DNA from: Branchiostoma floridae
Taxonomy: Eukaryota > Chordata > Leptocardii > Amphioxiformes > Branchiostomatidae
Direction of reading: 5' to 3'
Length of the DNA stretch: 31,108 nucleotides
Assembly (NCBI RefSeq): GCF_000003815.2
Contig: NC_049980.1
Location: 355,311 to 386,418, forward strand
Below are positions 1 through 9,880 of this stretch, piece by piece (position 1 is the first letter of the stretch; every line of letters begins with the position of its first letter). Both the position numbers and the translations under genes were made by a program. The notes under the pieces were generated by a model, which worked only from the letters and a program-made list of their open reading frames with translations, made no database searches and was not told the origin of the DNA.

Positions 1-129
1 AAACATCCACCCAGGTAGCTTAAAGTATCAAATGTACACCCCCGAACATGTGGTTAGAACCTATCTGAGACTTACATGATGACGTAGTACGTTGCATGAT
101 GAAGGAACATCCAGGTAAGGTACCTTTCT

Positions 130-135
130 TTTATT
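130..135 (-). promoter_or_regulatory. possible polyadenylation signal of the DEG/ENaC gene
   Basis: AATAAA on the minus strand (TTTATT on plus), about 560 nt after the channel stop codon. No nearer AATAAA or ATTAAA was seen on that strand. Position is plausible but unproven. Confidence 0.3.
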
Positions 136-692
136 GATTTGGAAAAAAAAAATTATACAGGTCACAGAGATAATTCATTCTGGCAGATGGCTAATATCAA
201 ACTTCACCTTACAACTGACAAAATAAAATATACAAACGGTTACAATATTTCTTCGCAGTATATGACAAAGCACCCTCTAGTTTCACACGAATCAAAAGTA
301 TTCTATTACCTTACAACTGAATCTTAACTTCTGACTAAATGCAAACTTACGTTACAAAATTAACTTCAGATTCAAAAACTTGTATTATTATGTCTTCTTT
401 GATATCTTATTGCCTCTCCAAAGTGCTTATGGCCCTGCATTTTTTAAAAAATTCACCATAAGAAAGTGACAGTGCGTATACATATAGGGAATACACGGGT
501 AGGGCCTGAAGAAGGTTAGTAACTATCATATCGTTTTACAAAGCACACGTCACAAAATTTACCACATGTGGAATTCTGCAAAATGAATGCTAATTATGTA
601 TTATGTGATACAGAATCCATTGGAAAATATATCTCATTTCTGTGGAGTGGCGGTTCTTCTAATGAGTCTTGTTCCAAATTGAAAGTCAAGCT
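136..692. other. putative 3'UTR of the DEG/ENaC gene
   Basis: AT-rich stretch without a recognisable coding exon. A short plus-strand ORF at its left end has no family features. It is most simply the 3'UTR if the signal at 130-135 is used. Confidence 0.35.
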
Positions 693-880
693 TCACTTGT
701 TGAAAGCTCCGTTGTACATGCCTTCGGTTTTGTCGTGAGGCGCAGCATGGACCTGTAGGACCCTCGGGCGCCGATACTTCCCGAGGAAGCCAAGTACCCT
801 CTGCCACAGGTACTCCCATACCTCCAGGAGGGTCAGCAGGCTGGCTCCTATAAACAGGCCCATCATTCCTCCTATGTTAC
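693..880 (-). CDS. DEG/ENaC exon 12 (TM2, GAS filter, C-terminus)
   Basis: Residues 404-465 and the TGA stop (693-695). SNIGGMMGLFIGASLLTLLE is TM2 with the GAS selectivity filter, followed by WEYLWQRVLGFLGK and a short basic tail ending GMYNGAFNK. Acceptor CCACCCCACAG. Confidence 0.95.
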
Positions 881-3800
881 CTGTGGGGTGGGGAGGGGGC
901 GTACACATTAGCGTACCAATGGTTTTTGAGATAAATCGAAAGTCTGAGGTTTCCACAGGATGTACTCCATTCAGACAATGACATGGTAAAGGACAGGTAA
1001 AATGCTTGCAGATTGTATAAATAACGTACTTGCAAGTTGTCCACCGTCCATAGCTTTCAGCTCCCTGATTTTTTGATAACTTAGTTGTTCGTAGAAGACG
1101 CTGAAGACAACACCGTTTTCTCTGAAACAAACCAATTATAAACCAGTAATATATACCCAAGAACGAATGTTGCATGTTTTACCTATGAATGTTAGGGGAA
1201 GTTAAGTCACTAGACTTTTAGGCGCCGCTTACAATATGCATGAAATAGTAACCTCTTTTTTTCATATATAAGTGTTTTGGTGCATGTGTATGGTGTGTGT
1301 GGTTTATGTTTATATCTATGGTTTTATGGATCTCTATCTAACTCTATCTATCTCTCTCGCCCCCCCCTCTCTATCTATATATATATATACATATATATAC
1401 ATATATATATGTATGTGTGTGCTTGTGTGTCCACAAGACTAAATGAGCGTGAATGTACTGTAGATATTTCAGCATGTTCCCTAGGTGGAATAGATATCTC
1501 TTACATGTTACAAAGCAGGTTATGTCATTGCAAACTCACGCCATGTAGTCTTTAGTATGGCCATAAGTTTTGGTTATGTAGTTCCTGGTGTTGATGTTTG
1601 GCCACCCTGCGTAGGACACGGACGTGCTGTACTTAACCAGATGGCAGGGTACGGGACAGTCACACTTCAGCTCACCAGATACCACCCTCCCTGTTGAAAA
1701 TTAAAAGAAAAAATATCTTGTAAATTCCTTGATGGCTGGGAGCTGCCCGAGTCCTACTCCGCAAGGAGGCGGGGTGAGGGGCTGAAGATCCACGCAAGTC
1801 TTGACCTAGTTCTCCCAACTCTCGCGAGAACTAGGTCATTCCGTGATCAAGATGGACTGATGGACGAAAATTTGGTTGTACGTGTGGTTACCTTTAAAAT
1901 AGCAGTCACTGATTGACGAAAAACTCTAGTAAACAAAAATATACAAAGTGAATTCTTGGGAAACGGACATGTAGACAGATATTTCAATTGAAGGCTAATC
2001 TAATCTTTTACTCAAGTTAGGCTAGTTTATAGTATGATAGCCGGGGTGCGACTTAAGTATCGCATACTAAAGGATAGCCCCTGAGGCAGTCACCAATTGT
2101 CCAAATAATCCTCATGTTTTGTTCATATATGTCACGGACGCATAATTTAATACACATGTCTCATTGAAATGTAAGGAATTGTATCTTAGATATGCATGAT
2201 GTCGTTTTAGGACTTTATTGTGACGTAATTTGTGTTGCTACTGGCAACAGAGGTCTTACTGAATATTATCATACTGTGTATATGCACTTGCCGTTCATTT
2301 TTGTTGCATAAAACTTTTGTACCATACGTTTTAAGATACCCCTTTTCTGTGGTTTCAGCCAGTTCAATCAAATAAATAGTTGTCTCATATTACTTTGTAA
2401 TAGCGTCAGATTTCATCTCTTGAAACAGTATGTCCACATCATTCTCTAAAAATTTGATGGTCATATGATAAGTCGTTGAAGAGTTACATGAGTCAGAAGG
2501 TGAGGGCCTCAAAAGCACCCGGGTCCCAGATTGCAAAAAACGGTACGTAGTCTGAATAGGGTTAATGTACCCTTTTTGACATAAATCGATGTTCCCCTTA
2601 CTTTTACATGCATATTCCTAGTGTTTGAGAGTCCTATCATGAAAGCTAATGGATTCAATGCATGCCCCATAAATGATGCAAATAAGAAACTGATTTGCAC
2701 AGTAAGCATCTCCCTCACCGCGCCAGTGTTTTTTTTCAATCTCACTCTTGTTTAATTCTGGGTTGGTGCCCCTGATATACTGTTTTAGATATTTTTGTTT
2801 CGTTTCTTTCTGAGCTAGTACGAGAAATCAGATAACATACGCACATGCTCTATGCTGACAAGAAAGACACTTACCTAGCACAGCTCTGACGCAGGTGGAG
2901 ATATTACCTGGGTTGCAGGGTGGCGCTTTTCCTAGGGTAAAAAAAAAAAGATAGAGTTTTTGTGTCTGTTTTATACGGAATGGAGTCCAACAATCTTAAG
3001 TCATTGTGAAAACGTCTTAACCAGAGTAAAAAAAAAAGAAAACTGAAGTGATACGGCTATGTTTAACGCAAGGAAATGTCGACGCATATCAAGGAGGTAA
3101 GGCAGCAAACAAAATGGCCTTGCGAAGAATGTTAGATCCTGAGTTCTGTCAAAAATCAGATACAAAACAACTTTGCAGTGTCGCTACTGTCTTAAATGAT
3201 TACGCTTCATAAATGATTAAGCTTCATAATAAAAAGAAGAACTTTGTAGTAATTTATTTTTATTTATTTATTGATCTTTAGGGTAGTCCCTTCAGTTAAC
3301 GTGGTAACTGATTTCCAAGGGAGCCCTAATTGCGTCGGTTGGCGAATATTTCTCACATAGCTTGCGCAGATTTGCAACAATTGACAATTGCAATTTTTTT
3401 TTTAATTTTCGAAAAACTCACAAGTAATTGGAGCTTGTTTGCAACCACTGTGCGAATGTCGCGAACACTAGCGAACATATGTGTTGAAATACAGTACCTG
3501 GTAAGAAGAAGGGAACACAGCTGCAGTTCGCCACGATGTGTTTACTCCTGCACTCCTGATAGCAGGCAGGTAAGGTGTAGGTGTCGTAATATTCCAGCTG
3601 TCGGTCCTCGCAGACCCCCCACGGAGGCACGTGGTTCTCGTACTGAGGTGGAGGAAATAGATCAAACGGAAACGGTATCATAAACATTTCTGTATACAAG
3701 AGGTAACTTACAAGTGACTTACAAGTTTTCATTCCACTCGGTTCAGCTGAAGACGCTCGATCCGTGTTCGAGTTGGGGCGCCTGTCCCCTTGCCCGGCCG

Positions 3801-6800
3801 AATTCGAACCATGTTCGATGATGTTCTATCACGTAATTCGAACCGAACACGCGTTCGAACATGCGGTTATTTGCGACTTTCCAATGCAAACACGCACCGC
3901 AAGGACCATCTATCCTTGGTGGGTGCTTGTGCGGATCAGGTTGATATTTACGGCTTTGTGCCCAGCTCAAAATAAGAGTATTGATATTTATAGTACTCAA
4001 GTTTTACTTATTATCCCTTTCTTATCAAAATTGTCCGATGGCATTTTGTGTAATCATTAAAGGTTTTTAACTATGGTGCATTTTCAACCAAAAATTGAAC
4101 AAAAATAGTAGTTTCTGATGTTTTCAGCCCAAAAAACAATGTAATCCTAATTTTAAACAAAACACCCTTGGATAAAAATGATAAGAATGAGGTAGGATTT
4201 CATCCTTTAGAATATAATGATTGGCGGTCTCGTTTCCACATGGGCGTAGACCCACGAAATAAACGCAACTTTTTTAAACCAAAATATGTGTTTCTAACCC
4301 AAAATCATGCATGTAAAAAACAAAACAAAATCACAACAATTCAATGTGTTTCAAGTAGTACTAAAACTGTGTGAAGTTTCATCGTAGTGCGACCGAGCAA
4401 TCCAAAGTTACATTCATATGTATAGAATACTACTTTACTACAAGCCTGGGCCGCCTTATGCCAACCGAGCAATTATGTAAGTTTAATTTGTGTTTATAAA
4501 TTCAGACAATATATCAATGAATAAGAAGTTTACATAGCCAACACACCCTCCGACATTAAACAGAGACGGGGGACGACAGAGGTTACCTGACACTTATGTC
4601 TGACACTTTCCTCACTTCACATAGAGTAAAACTACTTCCTAAATATCGTTTGGGGTGCCCTGCTGGTGTCACGTTGCGGTCGCCCATAAATACTGTTATG
4701 CAACCGTTTAGAGTTGCATAAAATAATGTCAATAAAATCAGACCTTCTACAGTTATAATGGTCTTCTACACACAGACAGCAACAAACACACAGAGACACA
4801 CACAAATGCTAGCAAAAAAGGACCTGCAGTTCCAGAGCAAGCTGCTAGGGTGCCAAACATACATCACTTCTTACCCAGATTACAAGCTGCCACGAAAAAT
4901 CAAGATCGTAGCAATTCAGGGTCAAAAGATACAAAAACTGGAAGTTCTTCTGAAGTACTAATAGTCACATACCAGGGGGCCCAAAATTTACTTTGACCTT
5001 CGTCTTTCCAACTCACAAATGTCCGGAGACACAAAGAGACAGACAAACAAACATAACAGACAGACACACAGACAGACACACCAACAGCTATATCCTACAA
5101 CTTGAGAAGGATCAGAGGACTGATCGAAAGCTTGTTGGTAAGCGCTTTAACTTGTGTACGGATATAAAGTCTAACAAATTGTATCATTATGTTAACTACC
5201 GTCACAGATGAACTTACATTCACGCTATATAACCTACTTGGCGAAAGTAATAACAAATTTCAGATTTGGAGACTCACCACTGTACGTTGGACGCTGATGA
5301 AAGCGTGGCTGCCCGGCGAGAGGGCGATGCCCTGGGTGTCCATCATAGGAGGCTCGTCTTGGTCATGAACCAGTAGCTTCAGCCCAATTTCAGAGTTCCC
5401 TCCCGTAAAATAGTTTTCCGTGTACTCCGACTGCGGGAGTAATTTAGCATAAATACCATCGATGAACAATCAATCAATCAATCAAATAATCAACCAATAG
5501 ATCATTCATTCATTCACATTCATTTAAGCAACCAACCAATGTGGCAAGACTAACACCGCTGTTACAACTTAAAAGGTCTAAATCTGATATTCAGGATTGC
5601 TTTGAAAGAAATTTTGGCACGTTTTGGCCAGTTAAAAAGCAATGACGTCACGTAGGTATGACTCCAATTATTACACGTGAAAAGGTCACAATTAAAGGCA
5701 TGCGCATATGCCTTGTTGAAAAAAGTGTAAGAAGCCTTCTTCTGGCATTTTCGAGCTAGAAATAGCAACAAAGGGTCTTGCCTATTTCAGTTTGTTAGAC
5801 AAATAGGGTTTAACCATGTTGTTAGTGTCCTTAAGACTTGAAGTAAATGTAGATGTGTTGATACCGTGTGAAGAGAGGTCATCGGACTTTGCTTTGATGA
5901 TCTCCTGATAATTTATACGGTTAGACATTTGGGCGAAATCACTAGATTTTTACCTTAGAAGTCAGACTATGGTGCCAATATGAGTCTTTTACCAACTTTA
6001 ACAGGCAGTTGACTTTTCACAGCCTTTTTATTGCCTATTTTACATGTAAATGAGTAGGAGGCTGCATCGGTAAGCTATAGGTGATAAAGCTTAAAAAATC
6101 GCTTACTAACCTCTCTAACGTCCACAAAGACCATGAGACCGTTTCCCCACCCCTCCATCGTCTGCCACAGAGTGTTGGACTTGTCGGAGTTGAAGGTGTA
6201 ACAGTTGCCGAAGAAGGTGTAGGTATGAGTAAAGTTCTGTGTGAATTAAAATCACAATTGCTTGTTACATGTTACTTAAATTCATATGGGAAAGGGAAAG
6301 ATGAATATATAATTTCAGTAAATCATTCAAACCCCTTGTTACTTCTTTGGAGCGCCGGCCGCCCCCTCCCCCATAGAAAAGACCGTTTCACCCCAAATCG
6401 CATCGGCATACGTAGGATGCAAGTCAGACCCCCTATATTGACTTACCAAATAGGTGCAAGCCTCGGCTTTCCAGAAGCACATTGCCATGCGATCTGAGTT
6501 GACGTCGAAGCCGTTTTGGAAAACGAAGTCTTGTAATGTTATGTTCTGTTTCGTCACAAAAATCAAATGCCATTGATTAGCATTGCATTGGTTGCATAAA
6601 AAGTTGATGGCCTTACGAGATTCATAACTGGCATTGGAATAAAAGAATGGCATAAAAGAAACCTTCGTGAGCTGGTGTCAAAAAAGGTGGGTCAAAGATA
6701 TCGGAAAGCCGACGATGGTTTTAAATTGCAATATTTTAAAAATATAGCAGTTCAAAATCACAATCTATCGATTTTGACATCCCTGAATATGTGCCCTGTT

Positions 6801-7679
6801 TAAAAAAAATTAAAGTAAAATGCAACAAAGAAAATAACTTTGGTTCCTGTGGATAAAGGTTAACTAACGTTACTGAGTTGTGAAAGGAACATGAGTTCTA
6901 ATAAAGGTGTGTTTTTATTCGTACCCACCCCTATGGTAGAGTTAATGGTTTCGTCAGGACTGAAGCCCATGGACAGGAGAGTCGGGATGTCGTACTGAGC
7001 TCCCATCAGGTACGGGGATAGGTAAGACCACTCTACTAACTTCAGTTTCTGGGAGTCGAACCTACGAGAGAAGAAAGAGAGGACGTTTTATCATGCTTAT
7101 CAGTATGACCAGACAGGAATTGTGTTTACACAATTGGTAACGATAACTAAAACGTGGGTTCCTACTAGATTCTTAAACACTAAAATGGAACATTCTCAAG
7201 AAAACGCAGGATGTTTCTCTCTCGGCAATTTGCCTTTTGTCAAGATACTCCATGATGTACCATTATGCTCAAACATAAAGCGGCGCAAAGAAATAGGCTC
7301 GCCCCTGAGGCGTCACCAAAAATTATCGTAATTAATGCACTTGATTCATTCATTGACATACTTCGATAATAAACATGTTTCGTGAAACTTTTTTTGGCAA
7401 AAGTATCCTCAATATATCAGAACCTTATGTATCACTGGAAAAAAAGGAGTACGTACTTGTTCATGTTGCAGATTGTGACGGCCGGAAATGGTAAGGCATC
7501 GGTAAACTTCAACTTCGTATCGGTGATGGTGTCGTAGCTGAAGTAGTCCATGATCCTGAACAGCGCGGAAGGATACATTTTGATTAGAGTGATGCAGCTT
7601 CCACAATGGAGTTTAATCTCACATAAAAGAGTATAAAAGTTTCTCATGCCTATCAATCAATCAAACAATCAATCAATCG

Positions 7680-7717
<38 letters not shown>

Positions 7718-9585
7718 TAATATGCTCACATTGAGCTGAGCATGTAGGTGAAGCCACTGTATGAAGCCAGGATTGTGAGAACCCACATGACCCGGAAGTA
7801 GTTGCTGGGGGCGATCAAAATCTCAGGGAAAGAGATAGAAGAACAAGTCAAGGTCAATACGACAAATGACGCAGATGTTGATACCTTTAGGCTCACTTCA
7901 AACAGACAACTTATATAGAAACTTATATAGTCGTGTGACTGTTATAGTCAATCGTTATGGGCGATGGTTCTCTTTAGACATTCGTGTGGAGTATTGCGAG
8001 ACACCCGCAGCGCAGGATTCCATTGCGGTGCGTGCATGACCCACAGTGACCTCTTGCTCACAAATTAAACATGGCAGGAGATTGTTATTTTCTGCTTGCA
8101 AACAAACAAACATTGTCCTATATATAAGAAGCAGAGTACGTCCTCAACAAAGAATGACATCCTTAGTCCCGTACGGAGAAAATGCTTTTTCGAACAGAAA
8201 AAAAACATGCTGCAGGCTTATCAGTATATGATCTACATCTGTCGCCGGCATTCCTGTTTAGACATGTGAGGAATAGTCGCGTCATATCATATCATATCAT
8301 ATCATATCATATCATATCATATCATATCATATCATATCATATCATGTCATATTAATATATTATATAATATTAACGTTATCAAACCATATCATGGCATGCC
8401 ATGCCATACCATACCGTACCGTATCGTATCGTATCGTATCGTATCGCATCGTATCGTATCGTATCGTATCGTATCATATCATATCATATCATATCATATC
8501 GTATCATATCATACCATTTGGGAAAATTTGGTTACTTGCAGCATATCGTCTTCCCAATATGAATAAATGCACACAACATCAACACGACGTCAATTTTAAT
8601 TATGTGGTTGTCATAAACATGTGTTACACTTTAAAAAAATCGCACAGACTAATTAATGGCACCAAAATAGACAGGGTAGTATTGAGACGAATGAAATACA
8701 ACAGCCACCCTTCAGTGACTGATATCAATTATTCACATCCATCCTGTAGATATCTCGTCCTTGAAAACTAATCCCTGATGTACAACAGAAAATCCCCCTC
8801 CCCCGCCAGAAATCATTTATCAACCCCAGACGACAGAGAATCCGGCGTATGGGGCTGTTTGAAGTGGTTGGAACTTGTCACTTCTTGTATATAAGTTATG
8901 CAATCTGTGTTACGCCATGACGCGGTGGATAGGGTATGCAATACAACCAAAAGAGCAGTTACACAATGACTGTCAGATGACAAAAACACCGCCTGTAAGG
9001 TATATAAACACGTATATACGTAAAAGAGTTTGCAAACTGGTTGAAGGCGCTGATTTGTCAGGGGTTTAACAAAAGAAAACGACTTTCCCTTCCCTTTCGA
9101 AGTTAAACCACTCGGGTGATCATGTGCGTATAAGGAATGTTTATATGTACCACGCAAATAACTAGCCCAATTTCTGAAGAAATAAAAACTGCAACTTTTA
9201 AAAAAATTCTTTTTAAAAGGAAACTTATTATATACAACGTACATATACAACGTACATATACAACGGTAATGTTGCTTTTATCATTTTCTATCATTATGTC
9301 TCTCGGAAGAAATAGACCGACGAAATAAGTATACCGAACTGAAGCCGAAAAGTATCCTTCTTGGGATTAAATTTTACAAAATGGACTTAAAATTTTTTCA
9401 GGGGGCTGGTCTTTTTATACGTATATACGGACGCTTTGCTGAAACAAAACGATTGTCATCCATCCTATCCATCTATTTCTTCTCTAGTAATAATAAAATG
9501 CAGCACCTACCCTGTTCAGTCCGTGAAGAGTCGTGTTACCGGCGAACTCTTTCTCCGGGGACTCTTTCTCGTCTTCCGGCGACAT
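693..9585 (-). CDS. DEG/ENaC (ASIC/ENaC-like) sodium channel subunit, 12 exons, 465 aa
   Basis: Complete gene model for a trimeric, amiloride-type sodium channel subunit of the plasma membrane. Exons (5' to 3' on minus): 9585-9511, 7821-7730, 7555-7457, 7061-6925, 6529-6447, 6236-6111, 5430-5278, 3642-3498, 2931-2875, 1690-1540, 1121-1030, 880-693. All introns are GT/AG, all phases agree, and the total is 1398 nt. Seen: His-Gly gating motif at residues 21-22, TM1 about 36-53, FPAVTICN (79-86), GNCYTFNS (172-179), HDQDEPP in the palm region, CDCPVPC (332-338), GGMMGLFIGAS with the GAS filter at 415-417 in TM2, and a 40-aa basic cytoplasmic tail. The ectodomain holds 14 cysteines, the number known for ASICs. 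It is shorter than ASIC1 (about 530 aa), mainly in the finger region. Ligand (proton, peptide, mechanical or other) and subfamily cannot be told from sequence. It is divergently arranged to CTHRC1. Confidence 0.93.
1030..1121 (-). CDS. DEG/ENaC exon 11 (pre-TM2)
   Basis: Residues 373-403 plus one base. ENGVVFSVFYEQLSYQKIRE corresponds to the beta strand leading into TM2 in ASICs. Acceptor TTGTTTCAG, donor GCAA|GTACGT. The frame joins cleanly to exon 12 through a split Ser codon. Confidence 0.9.
1373..1412. repeat. (TA)n microsatellite
   Basis: Alternating TA, interrupted by CATA, next to a TCTA/CTCT-rich tract (1328-1372). It lies in intron 10 of the channel gene. Confidence 0.85.
1540..1690 (-). 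CDS. DEG/ENaC exon 10 (CDCPVPC motif)
   Basis: Residues 323-372 plus two bases. The C-x-C-P-x-P-C motif (CDCPVPCHLVKY) closes the conserved cysteine set. A less conserved stretch rich in Tyr and Thr follows. Acceptor TTTTCAACAG, donor ATGGC|GTGAGT. Confidence 0.92.
2875..2931 (-). CDS. DEG/ENaC exon 9 (thumb)
   Basis: A 57-nt micro-exon for residues 304-322 plus one base: GKAPPCNPGNISTCVRAVL. The two cysteines (309, 317) continue the thumb ladder, comparable to the C-x-P...C segment of ASICs. Acceptor TTTTACCCTAG, donor CTAG|GTAAGT. Confidence 0.9.
   Translation of the reverse strand, partial: EKRHPATQVISPPASELC
3498..3642 (-). CDS. DEG/ENaC exon 8 (cysteine-rich thumb)
   Basis: Residues 256-303 plus one base. 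YENHVPPWGVC is followed by the Cys array CYQECRSKHIVANCSCVPF. This is the family pattern C-x3-C-x8-C-x-C of the thumb disulfide ladder. Acceptor CACCTCAG, donor CCAG|GTACTG. Confidence 0.94.
3740..3990. repeat. TTCGAA-rich dispersed-repeat-like segment
   Basis: Intron 7 segment, unusually GC-rich for its surroundings, with many copies of GTTCGA, TTCGAA and TTCGAAC between about 3745 and 3862. Overlapping ORFs on both strands look like products of this biased composition. No protein family was recognised. Confidence 0.4.
4966..5012. repeat. dispersed repeat, copy A (GACCTTCGTCTT type)
   Basis: Contains CCAGGGGGC followed by TTTGACCTTCGTCTTTCC. The reverse complement of 24948-24992 has the same order with few changes. 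The copies lie about 20 kb apart in opposite orientation, so this is a dispersed repeat family. Part of channel intron 7. Confidence 0.6.
5013..5080. repeat. ACAGACAG-type low-complexity tract
   Basis: Imperfect iterations of ACAGACAGACA/ACAAAC on plus, following the dispersed repeat. A similar ACACAGAGACACAC tract lies at 4770-4805. Confidence 0.7.
5278..5430 (-). CDS. DEG/ENaC exon 7 (HDQDEPP palm segment)
   Basis: Residues 205-255. GLKLLVHDQDEPPMMDTQGI and LSPGSHAFISVQRTV match the conserved G-L-x-hydrophobic-H-x-x-x-E-P segment with a downstream PG. Acceptor CTCCCGCAG, donor GTG|GTGAGT; phase 0 at both ends. Confidence 0.94.
5466..5530. repeat. CAAT / CATT tetranucleotide tract
   Basis: CAATCAATCAATCAAATAATC is followed by CATTCATTCATTCACATTC, two tetranucleotide arrays of opposite sense, 35 nt upstream (on minus) of channel exon 7. 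Confidence 0.75.
6111..6236 (-). CDS. DEG/ENaC exon 6 (GNCYTFN motif)
   Basis: Residues 163-204. NFTHTYTFFGNCYTFNS is the family's GxCxTFN signature, followed by WGNGLMVFVDVRE. Acceptor ATTCACACAG, donor GAG|GTTAGT; phase 0 at both ends. Confidence 0.94.
6447..6529 (-). CDS. DEG/ENaC exon 5
   Basis: Residues 135-162: FVFQNGFDVNSDRMAMCFW and KAEACTYL. The two cysteines (152, 159) match the conserved pair before the GNCYTFN motif in ASIC/ENaC proteins. Acceptor TTACAAG, donor TTG|GTAAGT. Confidence 0.9.
6925..7061 (-). CDS. DEG/ENaC exon 4 (finger region)
   Basis: Encodes residues 89-134, the variable finger region (DSQKLKLVEWSYLSPYLMGA and onward). Acceptor CTCGTAG. Two donors 3-4 bases apart are possible in the GGGGTGGGTACG run. 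Only the one at TGG|GTACGA keeps the frame with exon 5, adding Val134. Confidence 0.85.
7457..7555 (-). CDS. DEG/ENaC exon 3 (start of ectodomain)
   Basis: Encodes residues 56-88 plus two bases, from the end of TM1 into the palm. It holds YFSYDTITDTKL and FPAVTICNMN. FPAVTICN is a near-invariant family motif and carries the first ectodomain cysteine (85). Acceptor TTCAG, donor AA|GTACGT. Confidence 0.93.
7651..7719. repeat. (CAAT)n microsatellite filling most of a short channel intron
   Basis: About 17 near-perfect copies of ATCA. The array takes up roughly 40 percent of the 174-nt intron 2 (7556-7729) between TM1 and the first ectodomain exon. Confidence 0.9.
7730..7821 (-). CDS. DEG/ENaC exon 2 (TM1)
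   Basis: Residues 26-55 plus two bases. The acceptor is a pyrimidine-rich tract ending TTTCCCTGAG; the donor is AAT|GTGAGC. It encodes the first membrane segment, NYFRVMWVLTILASYSGF. An alternative acceptor 17 nt further in (upper end 7804) would break the frame with exon 1, so it was not chosen. Confidence 0.9.
8282..8350. repeat. (ATCAT)n pentanucleotide array
   Basis: About 13 tandem copies of ATCAT in channel intron 1, nearly perfect except for the last unit (ATCATGTCAT). Confidence 0.92.
8398..8516. repeat. pentanucleotide array grading through variant units
   Basis: Starts with CATGC/CATAC, moves to CGTAC, then a long CGTAT block, then CATAT, with one late CGTAT. It has the same 5-bp period as 8282-8350 and is separated from it by about 50 bp of AT-rich DNA. 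Intron 1 of the channel gene. Confidence 0.92.
9225..9265. repeat. short tandem repeat, 13-bp unit
   Basis: Nearly three copies of ATACAACGTACAT in tandem, within channel intron 1. Confidence 0.8.
9511..9585 (-). CDS. DEG/ENaC exon 1 (start codon, His-Gly motif)
   Basis: Encodes residues 1-25, starting at the ATG read from 9585 in a CCGCC-ATG context. It is acidic, then ends with FAGNTTLHGLNR. The Phe, Asn-Thr-Thr and His-Gly pattern is the classic pre-TM1 signature of the family. It ends in phase 0 at AGG|GTAGGT. Joined to exon 2 it gives HGLNRILIAPSNYF, with His-Gly about 16 residues before the TM1 Trp, as in ASICs. This fixes both the start and the exon 2 acceptor. Confidence 0.88.
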
Positions 9586-9744
9586 GGCGGAATATTACTG
9601 CCTACGGAACTGATGTGTTAATCGCTGCACCCCTGTCGTCTTTCCTCAGCTGTGGGAGTGCCAAGATGGACGTGCTGATAAAAACTGTATAAGCTATTAT
9701 TTAAGGGGATACAGGGATAATCCTTTAGTAATGCTTGGTCTTTT

Positions 9745-9880
9745 GTTGGAGTGGCATCTAGTGGCCAAGTAGCTAGGCTAGTGAACCAGGGGCCGAGATT
9801 ACGGGTTCAAATCCTGGCCATACTGGCTAGTTGTATGTACCCTTGGGGAATAAGGCAGTTAACACGACTTACCTTACTTT
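9745..9880 (+). mobile_element. tRNA-derived SINE
   Basis: tRNA-like head with an A-box-like TGGCCAAGTAGCTAGG (9762-9777) and a B box GGTTCAAATCC (9804-9814), the spacing expected of an RNA polymerase III promoter. The 3' end has CTTACCTTACTTTACTTAGG, a simple-repeat tail. It does not fold as a full functional tRNA. It lies about 160 bp upstream of the channel start codon. Confidence 0.7.

Noticed and set aside
7730-7804. Shorter channel exon 2 using the CCCCCAG acceptor
   Set aside because: It needs a phase-2 donor, whereas exon 1 ends in phase 0. The longer form gives HGLNRILIAPSNYF with correct spacing.
8282-8516. CRISPR-like spaced repeats
   Set aside because: Plain 5-bp microsatellite without spacers, in a eukaryotic intron.
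8391-8771. 126-aa ORF with a Tyr-Arg-Ile-Val-Ser repeat
   Set aside because: It is the translation of the pentanucleotide array.
9750-9822. Functional tRNA gene
   Set aside because: Box A and box B are present, but the acceptor and anticodon stems do not pair convincingly and a repeat tail follows, so SINE is the better call.
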